The notes under the pieces: model-generated
What the model was told of the DNA's origin: nothing
Database searches by the model: none
The model's input: only the letters and a program-made list of their open reading frames with translations
Program-made: the position numbers and the translations under genes
Shown here: positions 11,366-23,345 of the stretch, in pieces
Layout of the letters: each line of letters opens with the position of its first letter
Position numbering within the stretch: the first letter of the stretch is position 1
NCBI RefSeq assembly: GCF_040869045.1
Contig: NC_090319.1
Location: 240,367,832-240,431,831 of the forward strand
Direction: 5' to 3'
Source of the DNA: Eurosta solidaginis
Lineage: Eukaryota; Arthropoda; Insecta; Diptera; Tephritidae
Length of the DNA stretch: 64,000 bases

Positions 11366-13145
11366 TTTTAATGATATTAAGAGGAAAAATTTTATTTATA
11401 ACCAACACTTTAAAATTTCAAAGAACAGCCAGACAACCGAATAAACACGTTGAGCAAATATAGTGAAGTTAATATGTGAAAGACTACGTACTAAGAAATA
11501 TATTTTAAAAGTAGCAATGAAGGCATGATAGAACGTTGTATATCTATTTTGACCCGATATGGTGTTAAATATATATATATAAATATATACTATCTGTTTT
11601 AATACTTGTGTGTGCCCCCAAAAGAACGTCCCTGATGCTTAAGATAGCAACAGCATGAATTTTTATGTATCCATAGGAAGTGAAGAAACTAAAGTTTAAA
11701 ACTCATTTTCGTACATACGTGTCCAGTACAAACGCAAGCTAGTCCTTTAAAAACAATTGAGGAGTTGTGTGCCAAAAGGGTCGAAAGAAAAACCAGTCAC
11801 AGTCCCCACCAAGTATTAATTTTATATCTCTTAAACTGAATTCATGGCATCAAAAAATATTAAAGACTATGCTGGTTTTTCGCTTTTTTTTGAAAAGTTT
11901 TATAAGTTACTCATAGCTCGTACGATGTGCTTCCACGTATAAGGTATATAAAAGCATGAAATAGGATAAATAAAAAGTTCAGCTATTTACCATTATTGCA
12001 TCAAAAAAGATTTTATGTACTGCCAATTTATTTAGAAATTTTAAAAAACATAATTTATTTATACGAACATTGGAAAGATAATAAATGAAATATACTGAAA
12101 ATAAGAAATTTTTTAATACTATAACAACCAAAAAGTTATAAAAATTCATGCGTATCAAACACGAATGTCTGAAAATGTAATTTTCAAAAAAGGTCCCTAT
12201 TTGCTCCTTATTTCCATTGTAGCACTATAGATTTTCCTGAAATATATACGGTATTTTGGTGTATTAGTAAATTTAGTCCAAGTAGGTACTGATGAATATA
12301 TGTAGTTGTTTATTTAATCCAATTATTATAGTTTCTAGAAAATTTCACCTGACTCACAATAACTACGATTCATGTTGTATTAGAGCTGTCCCGTAAAAAT
12401 TAATGCATATTTTGTATTTTTCAAGCATATATGTAAGTATATGAGTATTTCAAAAGCGATTTTCTATTTTTGTTTACAATTTCGCAATACAGTAATAATT
12501 CAAAAAAAATTGTTAATATCAGCTATAGAGCAGTGAAAATGTCAAAAATTAATTGACAGTAAACAAAAATCCAACATTATCAGTAACTTTGGAACAGATA
12601 GCGCAATGCTGCTAAAAATATAGTTGGAAAATCGGAACAGAAGCAGCAATTTATCCGTCAAAAAACCACCACTGGATAGCAAAATGTTTAGCGCATCGGG
12701 CCCAATAGTCCAGAAGCCCGCTGCAAAAAACATATTGCATGTTGTATTGAAACGAGACCAATACCACTCAATTGTTTGTATATGGGGCAAGCTCAAACCT
12801 TGGATTTGCCAGGCCCTACCTTTGCAGGATCGTGGTAATTCGTCGATGAAAAGTCAATTTTCGGCGAAAATATTTTGCATAGTGTATTCAAATAAAATAT
12901 TCAAATTATGAAAGCTGGCAACTTCCCGACCCCAAAAGTACCGACTTGCCACCTCTTATCCTGGAAAAAGCTATTGGCAAATCGGTTCAAAGGACACGGT
13001 ATGTTTGAACTATGTTAGTTAATTAGTTAAGCTCAATTTAAACTAAGTTTGCTTAAACTCTATTCAAATTTAAACTCCAGTTAAACTACTGAGCAGTTTT
13101 TCAGGACAGTTTGAGGCCGCATTTTTTGTGCGGCAACATTGGTCT
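11366..13145. other. Intronic stretch, no feature recognised
   Basis: About 1.8 kb of AT-rich sequence with a short (TA)n patch at 11565-11590. A 95-codon frame at 12624-12911 reads through moderately GC-rich codons but resembles nothing I know, and an opposite frame overlaps it. I do not call it a gene. Confidence 0.4.
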
Positions 13146-14039
13146 TTATTCTCAGCGTGCTTTGCACACAGAGTATATTAATTTTGATTGGAAAACGGTT
13201 GGTTGTACAGGTAGAAAGGAATCGAGATAGATATAGACTTCCATATATCAAAATCATCAGTATCGAAAAAAAATTTGATTGAGCCATGCCCGTCCGTCCG
13301 TCTGCCCGTTAACCCTATAACTTGAATAAATATTGAGATATCTTCACCAAATACACGAGCTTATCTGGACCCAGAACAGGTGGTATTGAAAATCGGCATC
13401 GCCCATTTTATGACTGAGCAATTTTCTATGTTTCGGGAGCCATAACTCGAAGAAAAATTAACGTATTGTAATGAAATTGTCTACATAGATTTTCCTTATA
13501 GCAGAAAAATGGACGGGATTGGTTAAAGGCCACGGCAACTTAGATACAAAACAAGTTTAAAAGGGTCGTAGACTAGAATAATAAGCTATAACTTAGCAAA
13601 AAATAGTTTTGAATAAATGATATTTTACATATCAAGTTTTATTGTAAGAGGAAATGGGGAGACGTTTTTTTTTAAGCGGTCGGTGGTGCCACGTGTTATG
13701 TAGAAAAGCAATTTATCTGAAATGAAATGTACAATTGAAGCTCACGCTGAGTATATCGCTCATTTACTTCAATAATGTCATAACTCAAAAAACAAAATTT
13801 TCCAGGAGAGCAATTCAATAACTTTAACTGCCATATGTTGCGCATATAAAGGTAAATTTTCATTTTTATAGAACGCGGTAAATTTTTAACAGATCACAAA
13901 GATTTTTTATACAACATAGATCATGGTAGGTTTATATGTTATTAACTCAAAAGTCATGTTTATGTTATGATGACACTATTGAAGTAAATGAGCGATATAA
14001 TGTTCGGTTACACCCGAACTTATACACCTTTACTTGTTC
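13146..14039 (+). mobile_element. DINE-1-like element B, carrying an inserted MITE
   Basis: The left end reads TTATTCTCAGCGTGC and the inner right copy CACGCTGAGTATAT is at 13743-13756; the hairpin GTTCGGTTACACCCGAAC is at 14002-14019. The CCGTCCGTCCGTC microsatellite is at 13290-13305. It lacks a central tandem array. Orientation is plus, with the hairpin as 3' end. The right part is split by a 238-bp inverted-repeat insertion at 13757-13994, so the sub-terminal repeat and hairpin are separated. Confidence 0.7.
13757..13994. mobile_element. 238-bp MITE inside DINE-like element B
   Basis: Left end CGCTCATTTACTTCAATA faces right end TATTGAAGTAAATGAGCG, a terminal inverted repeat of at least 17 bp continuing imperfectly (TGTCATAACTC / GATGACAC). 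It is flanked by ATAT at 13753-13756 and 13995-13998, matching a target duplication; the uninterrupted relative at 54870 reads straight across. No coding capacity. A partial relative of the right end occurs at 33474-33508. The superfamily is undetermined. Confidence 0.75.
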
Positions 14040-14263
14040 AGTTATAGAAAAATTATAAAATCAAAAATTGACACAAAAATTATTTTGATAGGCCTTCAGC
14101 TCGATTCGAACCAATACATTTTTCTATTTTCTCCCATTTTCTATGTATGTTGAGACTTTTTAAACAAAATATGCATATGTATATATTCTCTCAGTAATAA
14201 CAACTTGCTTTCTAAATATGAATATGAATAGAGCACACTAAAATTTATTAAAATAAAATATAA

Positions 14264-15169
14264 ACAAGTAAGGAAGTCTAAGTTCGGCTGAAACCGAACA
14301 TTACAGACCAGCTGTACACTTGAAATGCTGTTATTGTTTGTTTTGTGTGCTTAATAGTGTTACAAGGCTGCGCAATAATACATATACATATGGTTCTATT
14401 CTGAACTAATTTTTCTTCGCGTTATGGCTCCCGAAACATAGAAAATTGCTTAGTCATAAAACGGGCGGTGCAACGCCCATTTTTTTAAATTTAAAGTTTT
14501 TCCTATTTATTGTTATAAATCCACTTGGGAAATGAAATACCATTGATATAAAGCTCTTTTTTGCCAAGATATAGCTTATTTTATTCGTCCACGACCCTTT
14601 TAAAAATCTTTTATATAAAAGTGGGCGCGGTCCTTAACCGATTTGTTTAATTTTTCTTCAAATCATTCCTTATAGTAAGGGAAACCTCTCTGCCGAATTT
14701 TGTTACGATAGGTTTAACGATTTTTGATTTATGATTAATAATATTTGTAAAATTTATTTTATCACAAGGGGGCGGTGCCACGCCCATTTTAAAAATTTGT
14801 ATCAAGAGTCCCAATATCAGTCCACACGTCAATGTATTATTTACTAAATAATCAGGTTTTTGTGTTTTCCAAATTGTTATATATATAAAAAGTGGACGTG
14901 GTTATCATCCGATTTCGCTCATTTTCAATACAATCTATTCTGGGTCCTGATAAGCTCGTGTACCAAATTTGGTGAAGATATATCAATATTTACTCAAGTT
15001 ATCGTGTTAACGGACGGACATGGCTTAATCAAATTTTGTTTTCGATACTGATGATTTTGATATATTGAAGTCTATATCCATTTCGATTCCTTTATACCTG
15101 TACAACCAACCGTTGTCCAATCAATGTAATAATACCCTGTGTATAAGTACAGCTGGGTATAATAAAAAA
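14264..15169 (-). mobile_element. DINE-1-like element C (CCAGCTGTAC sub-family)
   Basis: The left end has AACAAGTAAGGAAGTCTAAG then the hairpin GTTCGGCTGAAACCGAAC, then CAGACCAGCTGTAC; the right end has GTACAGCTGGGTAT. Shared internal blocks (GGCGGTGCCACGCCC, TGGGTCCTGATAAGCTCGTG) tie it to copies at 31490 and 54838. The microsatellite is reduced to GGACGGAC. It has no tandem array. Orientation is minus by the hairpin. Confidence 0.7.
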
Positions 15170-15654
15170 ACTAAAATTGTTTATTTCTCTTTCCACTATA
15201 AATTTTATTGACCATTTTTAATTTTTCCTACTATTAGTGTTTGAGGCGCGGCAGTTGTTGATTTTTCACATTCTGTTTTCTACTGCCCGCGACGAATTTT
15301 ATCGAAATCGGTGAACGCTAACCTTTATCTGAAAATTATATGAAGACCTAAACACTGTCCGGTATTTAATGTAATTAATGCAAGCACAAGCGCGGGTTAA
15401 CTCTTTTCTCAACGAGCACCTACAAAAAATATGGCCTAGAGCATTAGGATATGTCTCTTAAAACCAAAGGATGCAGATAGTCATCGTCATCCAGTCCTAG
15501 GCAAACACCAAAGGTTCCTCATACATGCTTACATTCGTATACACATGAAAATGGTAAATCATGCTACCCCCTGCCCATTTTGGGTTGGCGGAGAACGACT
15601 AAAGCGAAAATATACTCATTTGGACACGTACATATAGGGCGCATTGCATAAATA
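15170..15654. other. Spacer between two DINE-like elements
   Basis: About 485 bp with no gene or repeat that I recognise. Confidence 0.4.
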
Positions 15655-16286
15655 ACAAGTAAGGAAGCTTAAGTTCGGATGTAACCGAACATTACATACT
15701 CAGTTGAGAGCTATAGTGACAACATAAGGGAAATAACCATGTAGGAAAATGAACCGAGGGTAACTCTGGAATGTGTTTGTATGACATGTGTATCTAATGA
15801 AAGGTATTAAAGAGTATTTTATGAGGGAGTGGGCCATAGTTCTATAGGTGGACGCCATTTAGGGTTATCACCATAAAGGTGGACCAGGGCTGACTCTAGA
15901 ATTTGTTTGTATGATATGGGTTTAAAATGAAAGGTGTTAATGAGTATTTTAAAAGGGAGTGCACTCAGAGAAAAAATCGTTCTAAAACGAACGAAACAAG
16001 TTCAAAATTAGGAACAATCGTTGACAAAAGTATTTTAAGTACGTTTTTTCTTAACTTGTGACCGTTGGGCTTGTTTTAAGAACAGTTTTTCCAAGCACAC
16101 CGTTCGTATTTTATGACCAGTTTGGTATTGATGTGTGAAACTTCGGTGCTCATTTGAAGCACTGCTTGGGCTTGATTTAGGATTTTTCGTTCTCACGCTT
16201 CGAGAACGATTTGGGGTCAATTTAACATTTTTCGGTCTCAATTTAAGAATGGTTCGTGCTTGATCTTTGGTGGGAGGGGAAACTAT

Positions 16287-19200
16287 TTTTATACTCAGTT
16301 GAGCAGAGCTCACAGAGTATATTAAGTTTGATTGGATAACGGTTGGTTGTACATATATAAAGGAATCTAGATAGATATAGATTTCCATATATCAAACTAA
16401 TCAGGATCGAAAAAAAATTTGATTGAGCCATGTCCGCCCGTCCGTCCGTCCGTCCGTCCGTTAACACGATAACTTGAGTAAATTTTGAGGTATCTTGATG
16501 AAATTTGGTACGTAGGTTCCTGAGCACTCATCTCAGATCGCTATTTAAAATGAACGATATCGGACTATAACCACGCCCACTTTTTCGATGTCGAAAATTT
16601 CGAAAAACCGAAAAAGTGCGATAATTCATTACAAAAGACAGCTAAAGCGACGAAACTTGGTAGGTGAGTTGAACTTATGACGCAGAATTGAAAATTAGTA
16701 AAATTTTGGACAATGGGCGTGGCACCGCCCACTTTTAAAAGAAGGTAATTTAAAAGTTTTGCAAGCTGTAATTTGGCAGTCGTTGAAGATATCATGATGA
16801 AATTTGGCAGGAACGTTACTCCTGTTACTATATGTATGCTTAAAAAAAATTAGCAAAATCGGAGAAGGATCACGCCCACTTTTAAAAAAAAAATTTTTTT
16901 AAAGTAAAATTTTTACAAAAAATTTAATATCTTTACAGTATATAAGTAAATTATGTCAACATTCAACTCCAGTAATGATATGGGGTAACAAAATACAAAA
17001 ATAAAAGAAAATTTCAAAATGGGCGTGGCTCCGCCCTTTTTCATTTAATTTGTCTAGGATACTTTTAACGCCATAAGTCGAACAAAAATTAACCAATCCT
17101 TTTGAAATTTGGTAGGGGCATAGATTTTATGATGCTAACTGTTTTCTGTGAAAATGGGCCAAATCGGTTGATGCCACGCCCAGTTTTTATACACAGTCGT
17201 CCGTCTGTCCTTCCGCATGGCCGTTAACACGATAACTTGAGCAAAAATCGACATATCTTTAATGAACTTAGTTCACGTGCTTACTTGAACCCACTTTATC
17301 TTGGTATGAAAAATGAACGAAATCCGACTATGACCACGCCCACTTTTTCGATATCGAAAATTACGAAAAAAGAAAAAAAAAAACCATAATTCTATACCAA
17401 ATACGAAAAAAGGGATGAAACATGGTAAGGTAATTGGATTGTTTTATTGACGCGAAATATAACTTAAGAAAAAACTTTATAAAATGGTTGTGACACCTAC
17501 CATATTAAGTAGAAGAAAATGAAAAAGTTCTGCAGGGTGAAATAAAAAACCCTTAAAATCTTGGCAGGTATTACATATATAAATAAATTAGCGGTATCCA
17601 ACAGATGATGTTCTGGGTCACCCTGGTCTACATTTTGGTCGATATCTGGAAAACGCCTTCACACCACTCCCTTTTAAAACTCTCATTAATACCTTTAATT
17701 TGATACCTATATCGTACAAACTCATTCTAGAGTCACCCTTGGTCCACCTTTATGGCGATATCTCGAAAAGGCGTCCACCTATAGAACTAAGCCCCACGCC
17801 CTTTTAAAATACTCATTAACACCTTTCATTTGATACCCATATCGTACAAACATATTCTAAAGTCACCCCTGGTCCACCTTTATGGCGATATCTCGAAAAG
17901 GTGAACACCTATAGAACAAAGGCCCACGCCCTTTTAAAAATACTCATTAGCACCTTTCATTTGATACCCATATCGTACAAACAAAGTCTAGAGTCCCCCT
18001 GGTCCACCTTTATTGCGATACCTCGAAAAGAAGGCATCCACCTATAGGACTAAAGCGCACTCCCTTTTAAAATACTCATTAACTCCTTTCGTTTGATACC
18101 CATATTGCACAAACGAATTCTAGAGTCACCCCTGGCCCACCTTTATGGCGATATCTCGAAACGGCATCCACTTATGGAACTAAGGATTGCTCCATTTTAA
18201 AATACTCATTAACACCTTTATTTTGATACTCATATTGTACAAACAAATTCTAGGGCCACCCCTGCTCCACCTTTATGGCGATATCTCGAAACGGCGTCCA
18301 CCTATGGAACTAAGGATTACTCCCTTTTAAAATACTCATTAACACCTTTCTTTTGATACCCATATTGTACAAACAAATTCTAGGGTCACCCCTGGTCCAC
18401 CTTTATGGCGATATCTCGAAAATACGACCACCTATACAACAACCACCACTCCCTTTTAAAACTCTCATTAATACCTTTAATTTGATACCCATATCGTACA
18501 AACACATTCTAGAGTCACCCCTGGTCCACCTTTATGGCGATATTTCGAAACGGCGTCTACCTATAGAACTAAGGCCCACTCCCTTTTAAAATACTCATTA
18601 ACACCTTTCGTTTGATGCCCATATTGTACAAACAAATTCTAGGGTCACCCCTGGTCCACCTTTATGGCGATATCTCGAAACGGCGTCCGCCTATGGAACT
18701 AAGGATTACTCACTTTTAAAATTCTCATTAACACTTTTCTTTTGATACCCATATTGTACAAACAAATTCTAGGGTCACCCCTTGTCCACCTTTATGGCGA
18801 TATCTCGAAATGGCGTCCACCTATACAAACCACCACTCCCTTTCAAAACCCTCATTAATACCTTTAATTTGATACCCATATCGTACAAACACATTCTAGA
18901 GTCACCACTGGTCCACCTTTATGGCGATATTTCGAAACGGCGTCCACCTATAGAACTAAGGCCCACTCCCTTTTAAAATACTCCTTAACACCTTTCGTTT
19001 GATACCCATATTGTACAAACAATTTCTAGGGTCACCCCTGGTCCACCTTTATGGCGATATCTCGAAAATGCGACCACCTATACAACAACCACCACTCCCT
19101 TTTAAAACTCTCATTAACACCTTTCGTTTGATGCCAATATTGTACAAACAAATTCTAGGGTCACCCCTGGCCCACCTTTATGGCGATATCTCGAAACGGC

Positions 19201-19920
19201 GTCCACCTATGGAACTAAGGATTACTCCCTTTTAAAATACTCATTAACACCTTTCATTTGATACCCATATCGTACAAACGCATTCTAGAGTCACCCCTGG
19301 CCCACCTTTATGGCGATATTTCGAAAAGCCGACCACCTATACAACAACCACCACTCCCTTTCAAAACCCTCATTAATACCTTTAATTTGATACCCATATC
19401 GTACAAACACATTCTAGAGTCACCACTGGTCCACCTTTATGGCGATATTTCGAAACGGCATCTACCTATAGAACTAAGGCCCACTCCATTTTAAAATACT
19501 CATTAACACCATTCGTTTGATTCCCATATTGTTCAAACAAATTCTAGGGTCACCCCTGGTCCACCTTTGTGGCGATATCTCGAAACGGCGTCCACCTATG
19601 GAACTAAGGATTACTCCCTTTTAAAATACTCATTAGCACCTTTCATTTGATACCCATAACGTACAAACGCATTCTAGAGTCAACCCTGATCCACCTTTAT
19701 GGCTATATCCCTAAATGGCGTCCACCTATAGAACTATGGCCCACTCCCTCATAAAATACTCTTTAATGCCTTTCATTTGATACACATGTCATACAAACAC
19801 ATTCCAGGGTTACCCTCGGTTCATTTTCCTACATGGTTATTTTCCCTTATGTTACCACCATAGCTCTCAACTGAGTATGTAATGTTCGGTTACACCCGAA
19901 CTTAACCTTCCTTACTTGTT
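16287..19920 (+). mobile_element. DINE-1-like element D', nested in the CACTCAGAG element
   Basis: It begins TTTTTATACTCAGTTGAGC at 16287 and ends CTCAACTGAGTAT then hairpin GTTCGGTTACACCCGAAC and CTTCCTTACTTGTT at 19920. The microsatellite CCGTCCGTCCGTC is at 16438-16460. Its central array of the 130-bp monomer spans about 17620-19850 (about 17 units). Orientation is opposite to the surrounding element D. Several long open frames (18353-18589, 18782-18976, 18999-19235, 19258-19494) arise only because 130 is not a multiple of 3 and are not genes. Confidence 0.8.
17620..19850. repeat. 130-bp tandem array in element D'
   Basis: About 17 head-to-tail monomers recognisable by CTGGTCCACCTTTATGGCGA and CTTTTAAAATACTCATTAACACC, spaced near 130 bp, in the reverse sense to the array at 7360-9060. 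Two sub-types alternate irregularly: one with CTAAGGATTACTCCC and one with ACAACAACCACCACTCCC. This suggests duplication of blocks of two or more units. Confidence 0.85.
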
Positions 19921-20211
19921 TTAAATACATTTATTTATTTTTTATTAACAATAATTTTTTTGTCATAAATAAAAAATATTTATAACAAAAAAATTGTTAT
20001 TAAAATTCAAAATTTTGACAAAAAATACATAATAAGCATTTCCTCATACATTTCTCTTATTGAGAAATTATTCTTATTTGAAGATGTAATCTGCATATAT
20101 ACTTAAAACCTTTCATAACAAGTTTGAGAATTACCTGTGCATATGTGAACAGAACTGAACGAAAAATAAGAGTTAAAAAAAAAAAATAGAACATAAAAAA
20201 ATTGTTTTAAA

Positions 20212-20300
20212 AAAATGACGGTGGTCGAACTCGCGCCACACGATGGCAAGCGCAACATCGTAGCCGCTGGGCCACTACGACGGCTTGATAGTTTGTGCCA
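20212..20300 (-). repeat. tRNA-like unit (SINE head) inside the CACTCAGAG element
   Basis: On the minus strand, GTAGTGGCCCAGCGG resembles an A box and GCGAGTTCGACCACC a B box, at about tRNA spacing, followed by a poly-T/poly-A rich tail near 20165-20215. It differs from the abundant SINE family of this window. I read it as a second tRNA-derived SINE or a tRNA pseudogene. No intact cloverleaf was worked out. Confidence 0.5.
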
Positions 20301-20929
20301 AATGTTGTATTTAACATTGTAGGTGCACACGAATTGTACCGTTTTTTTTCTTGGGCTTAATTTAAGAACATCGTTCTCATTAATAGAACATTTGTTCATA
20401 TTTTAAGACCAGCTGTTCTCTTTTCAAGAAAATGGTGTCAGTTCAAGAACAACGTTGTTGTTTTAAGAACAGGTTGTGCGTTTTTCAAGAACAAAAAAGA
20501 AAGAACATGAAAAGCTTGAATTGAGTCCGGTGGTGCTGGATTTTAGAACGGCGTTTTTCTCTGAGTGTGGTGGTAGTTGTATAGGTGCTCGCCTTTTCGA
20601 GATATCGCCATAAAGATGGACCAGGGGTGACTCTATAATTCGTTTGTACAATATGGGTATCAAAAGAGAGGTGTTAATGAGTATTTTAAAAGCGCGTGGG
20701 GCTTGGTTTTATAGGTGGACGCCTTTTCAAGATAACGCCATAAAGGTGGACCAGGGGTGACTCTAGAATGTGTTTGTACGATACGGGTATCAAATTAAAG
20801 GTGTTAATGAGGGTTTTAAAAGGGAGTGGTGGTAGTTGTATATGTGAAGGCGTTTTCCATATATCGACCAAAATGTGGACTAGAGTGACCCAGAACATCA
20901 TCTGTCGGGTACCGCTAATTTATTTGTAT

Positions 20930-21775
20930 ACTAGCAGGGTACCCGACGTTGTTCGGGATGCGTATTTATATTAAAGTGGCCCTTATTTTTTGTTTTTATT
21001 TTATTTAGTGTATGTGTACGACAACCAATCGCACACTTACCAAAGCATCGCAGTACACACGAAAACTTTGCGCCACCTGTCAGCGAATAGATAAATCGAA
21101 TTGCACCAAAAGGTTTGAGTCACTGATTAACGCGTATAAAAGGTTTAAAATCTTAGTTAAAAGTATTTCATATTGTAGGTAAATTTATAGATTTTGGAGC
21201 AAATACTTTTTGACCGATTACTCAGTTATCGATTAATTTATCTAAATATCACAAAATTCAAATGAAACCTGTGACCTTCCTCTATTGTTTGATGCCCATA
21301 TTGTACGCATATTTAGAGGTTTTAGGTAACCTCATTTTAACCGATTATCGTAATATCATGGTTTTTTTTTGGTACGCCACTGTATCTATTCATGAATTTG
21401 ATTTTTAATTTATATGAAATGCAAAGGCATTCTTTGATATTTTTTTGGAAACTAAGTGCATTTTCCTTCGTTTTTCAAAAAAAAATCGTTAAAAGTAGCT
21501 TAATTATAGCTTAAACAACTATATCTTTTTTGTTTCTCACGCGATTTTAATGAAATAAGTTCTAGATTCCCTTCTGGATTACAGGCTATCCATCTGTGTC
21601 TCATAAAAATCCATTCGTTAGTTTCCGAGATCATCGATATCATACAGACAAATAGACAAACAGAAAAAAGTGGTGCCGATGGATTCTACGACATTCCAAA
21701 CGTCAAGTACACTCATTTTTTTTTAGAAATCTTGGATGTACAGACACGATTTTCTAGAGATTTATTATAGTATAG
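20930..21775 (+). mobile_element. ACTAGCAG-type interspersed element
   Basis: The insertion begins ACTAGCAGGGTACCCGACG and ends in a short AT-rich run (TTTATTATAGTATAGAAGA). It interrupts DINE-like element D where copy A runs on uninterrupted (near 9080). Its start resembles the minus-strand end of the element at 28541-30265 (AACTAGCAGACCCGGCAGAC). Many dipteran and moth genomes carry repeats with this kind of CTAGCNGACCCGGC terminus. I cannot name the class. It has no coding capacity. Confidence 0.55.
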
Positions 21776-22442
21776 AAGATGTAATACCAGGAACAGTATT
21801 CCTGCCAAGAGTTCAAGGGTTGTTTATTTCGCCCTGCAGAACTTTTTCATTTTCTTCTACTTAATATGGTAGGTGTCACCCCTATTTTACAAAGTTTTTT
21901 TCTAAAGTTATATTTTGTGTTAATAAACCAATCCAATTACCATGTTTCATTCCTTTTTTCGTCATAGTCGGATCTCGCCCATTTTTTATACCAATTCAAA
22001 GTGAGTTCGGATAAGTACGTGAACTGAGTTTAGTAAAAATATATCGAATATTGCTAAAGTTATCGTGTTAACGGCCGAGCGGAAGGACAGACGGTCGACT
22101 GTGTATAAAAACTGGGTATCGACCTATTTCGCCCTTTTTCGCAGAAATAAGTTATCGTCCTAGAATCTAAGCCCCTACCAAATTTCGCAAGGATTGGTAA
22201 ATTTTTGTTCGACTTATGGCATTAAAAGTATCCTAGACAAATTTAATGAAAAAAGGTGGCGCAACGCCCATTTGGAAATTTTCTTTTATTTTTGTATTTT
22301 GTTGCACCATATCATTACTGGAGTTGAATGCTGACATAATTTACTTATATACTGTAAAGATATTACATTTTTTGTTAAAATTTTACTTTAAAAAATCGTT
22401 CTCCGATTTTGCTAATTTTTATTAAGCATACATATAGTGATA

Positions 22443-22801
22443 GGCGGCCACCGTGGTGTGATGGTAGCGTGCTCCGCCTACCACACCATATGCCCTGGTT
22501 TCAAACCCCATGCAAAGCAACATCAAAATTTTAGAAATAAGATTTTTCAATTAAAAGAAATTTTGTCTAAGCGGGTTCGCCCCTCGGCAGTGTTTGGCAA
22601 GTGCTCCGGGTGTATTTCTGCCATGAAAAGCTCTCAGTGAAAACTCACCTGCCTTGCAGATGCCGTTCGGAGTCGGCATAAAACATGTAGGTCCCGTCCG
22701 CCAATTTGTAGGGAAAATCAAGAGGAGCACGACACAACTTGGAAGAGAAGCTCGGCATTAGATCTCTTCGGAGGTTATCGCGCTTTACATTTATTTATTT
22801 T
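22443..22801 (+). mobile_element. tRNA-derived SINE, copy 2
   Basis: Nearly the same as the SINE at 10996-11365: A-box-like GTGGTGTGATGGTAGCGTG, B-box-like TGGTTTCAAACCCC, and the same body. It lies inside DINE-like element D and is flanked by TATAGTGATAG on the left and TATAGTAATAG on the right, an 11-bp target duplication with one mismatch. Such duplications are the mark of LINE-driven retroposition. Confidence 0.88.
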
Positions 22802-23345
22802 TTATAGTAATAGGAGTAACGTTCCTGCCAAATTTCATCATGGTACCTTCACCGACTGCCAAATTACAGCTTGCAAAAGTTTTAAATTACCTTCTTTTAA
22901 AAGTGGGCGGTGCCACGCCCATTGTCTAAAATTTTACTAATTTTCTATTTTGCGTTATAAGTTTAACTCACCTACCAAGCTTCATCGCTTTATCCGTCTT
23001 TGGTAATGAATTATTGCACTTTTTTGGTTTTTCGAAATTTTCAATATCGAAAAAGTGGGTGTGGTTATAGTCCGATATCGTTCATTTTAAATAGCGGGAT
23101 GAATGCTCAGGAACCTACATACCAAATTTCATCAAGATACCTTAAAATTTACTCAAGTTATCGTGTTAACGGACGGACGGACGGACGGACGGACGGACAT
23201 GGCTCAATCAAATTTTTTTTTCGATCCTGATTATTTTGATATATGGAAGTCTATATCTATCTCGATTCCTTTATACCTGTACAACCAACCGTTATCCAAT
23301 CAAAGTTAATATACTCTGTGAGCTCTGCTCAACTGAGTATAAAAA

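Larger units (their letters stand above)
15962..20567. mobile_element. DNA transposon-like element with CACTCAGAGAAAAA inverted ends
   Basis: Left end CACTCAGAGAAAAA at 15962 and right end TTTTTCTCTGAGTG ending at 20567 are perfect 14-bp inverted repeats. They sit inside one tandem monomer of DINE-like element D; comparison with the unbroken monomer near 20826 implies a TG duplication (15960-15961 and 20568-20569). Both sub-terminal regions are full of short AAGAAC/GTTCTT motifs, typical of transposase binding sites. No transposase frame is present. Most of the length is a nested DINE-like element (16287-19920). CACT-type termini with a very short target duplication recall the CACTA/EnSpm group, but this is only a suggestion. 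Confidence 0.7.
15655..23345 (-). mobile_element. DINE-1-like element D, split by three later insertions
   Basis: The left terminus (hairpin GTTCGGATGTAACCGAAC, then ATACTCAGTTGAG) is at 15672-15710 and the right terminus (CTCAACTGAGTATAAAAA) at 23328-23345. The body is interrupted by a CACTCAGAG-ended element (15962-20567), an ACTAGCAG-type element (20930-21775) and a SINE (22443-22801). Removing these gives a normal element resembling copy A, with tandem monomers on both sides of the first break and the (GGAC)n microsatellite at 23171-23200. Order of insertion follows from the interruptions. Part of the block with the CCACGCCCACTTTTT region near 22400 is also lost. Confidence 0.75.

Noticed and set aside
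12624..12911. 95-codon open frame
   Set aside because: Opposite strand is also open, no family recognised, no evidence beyond length.
18353..19494. Series of four similar open frames that look like a repeated protein family
   Set aside because: They are the 130-bp satellite read in frame; 'protein' similarity is only repeat similarity. A shared frame across elements is chance.
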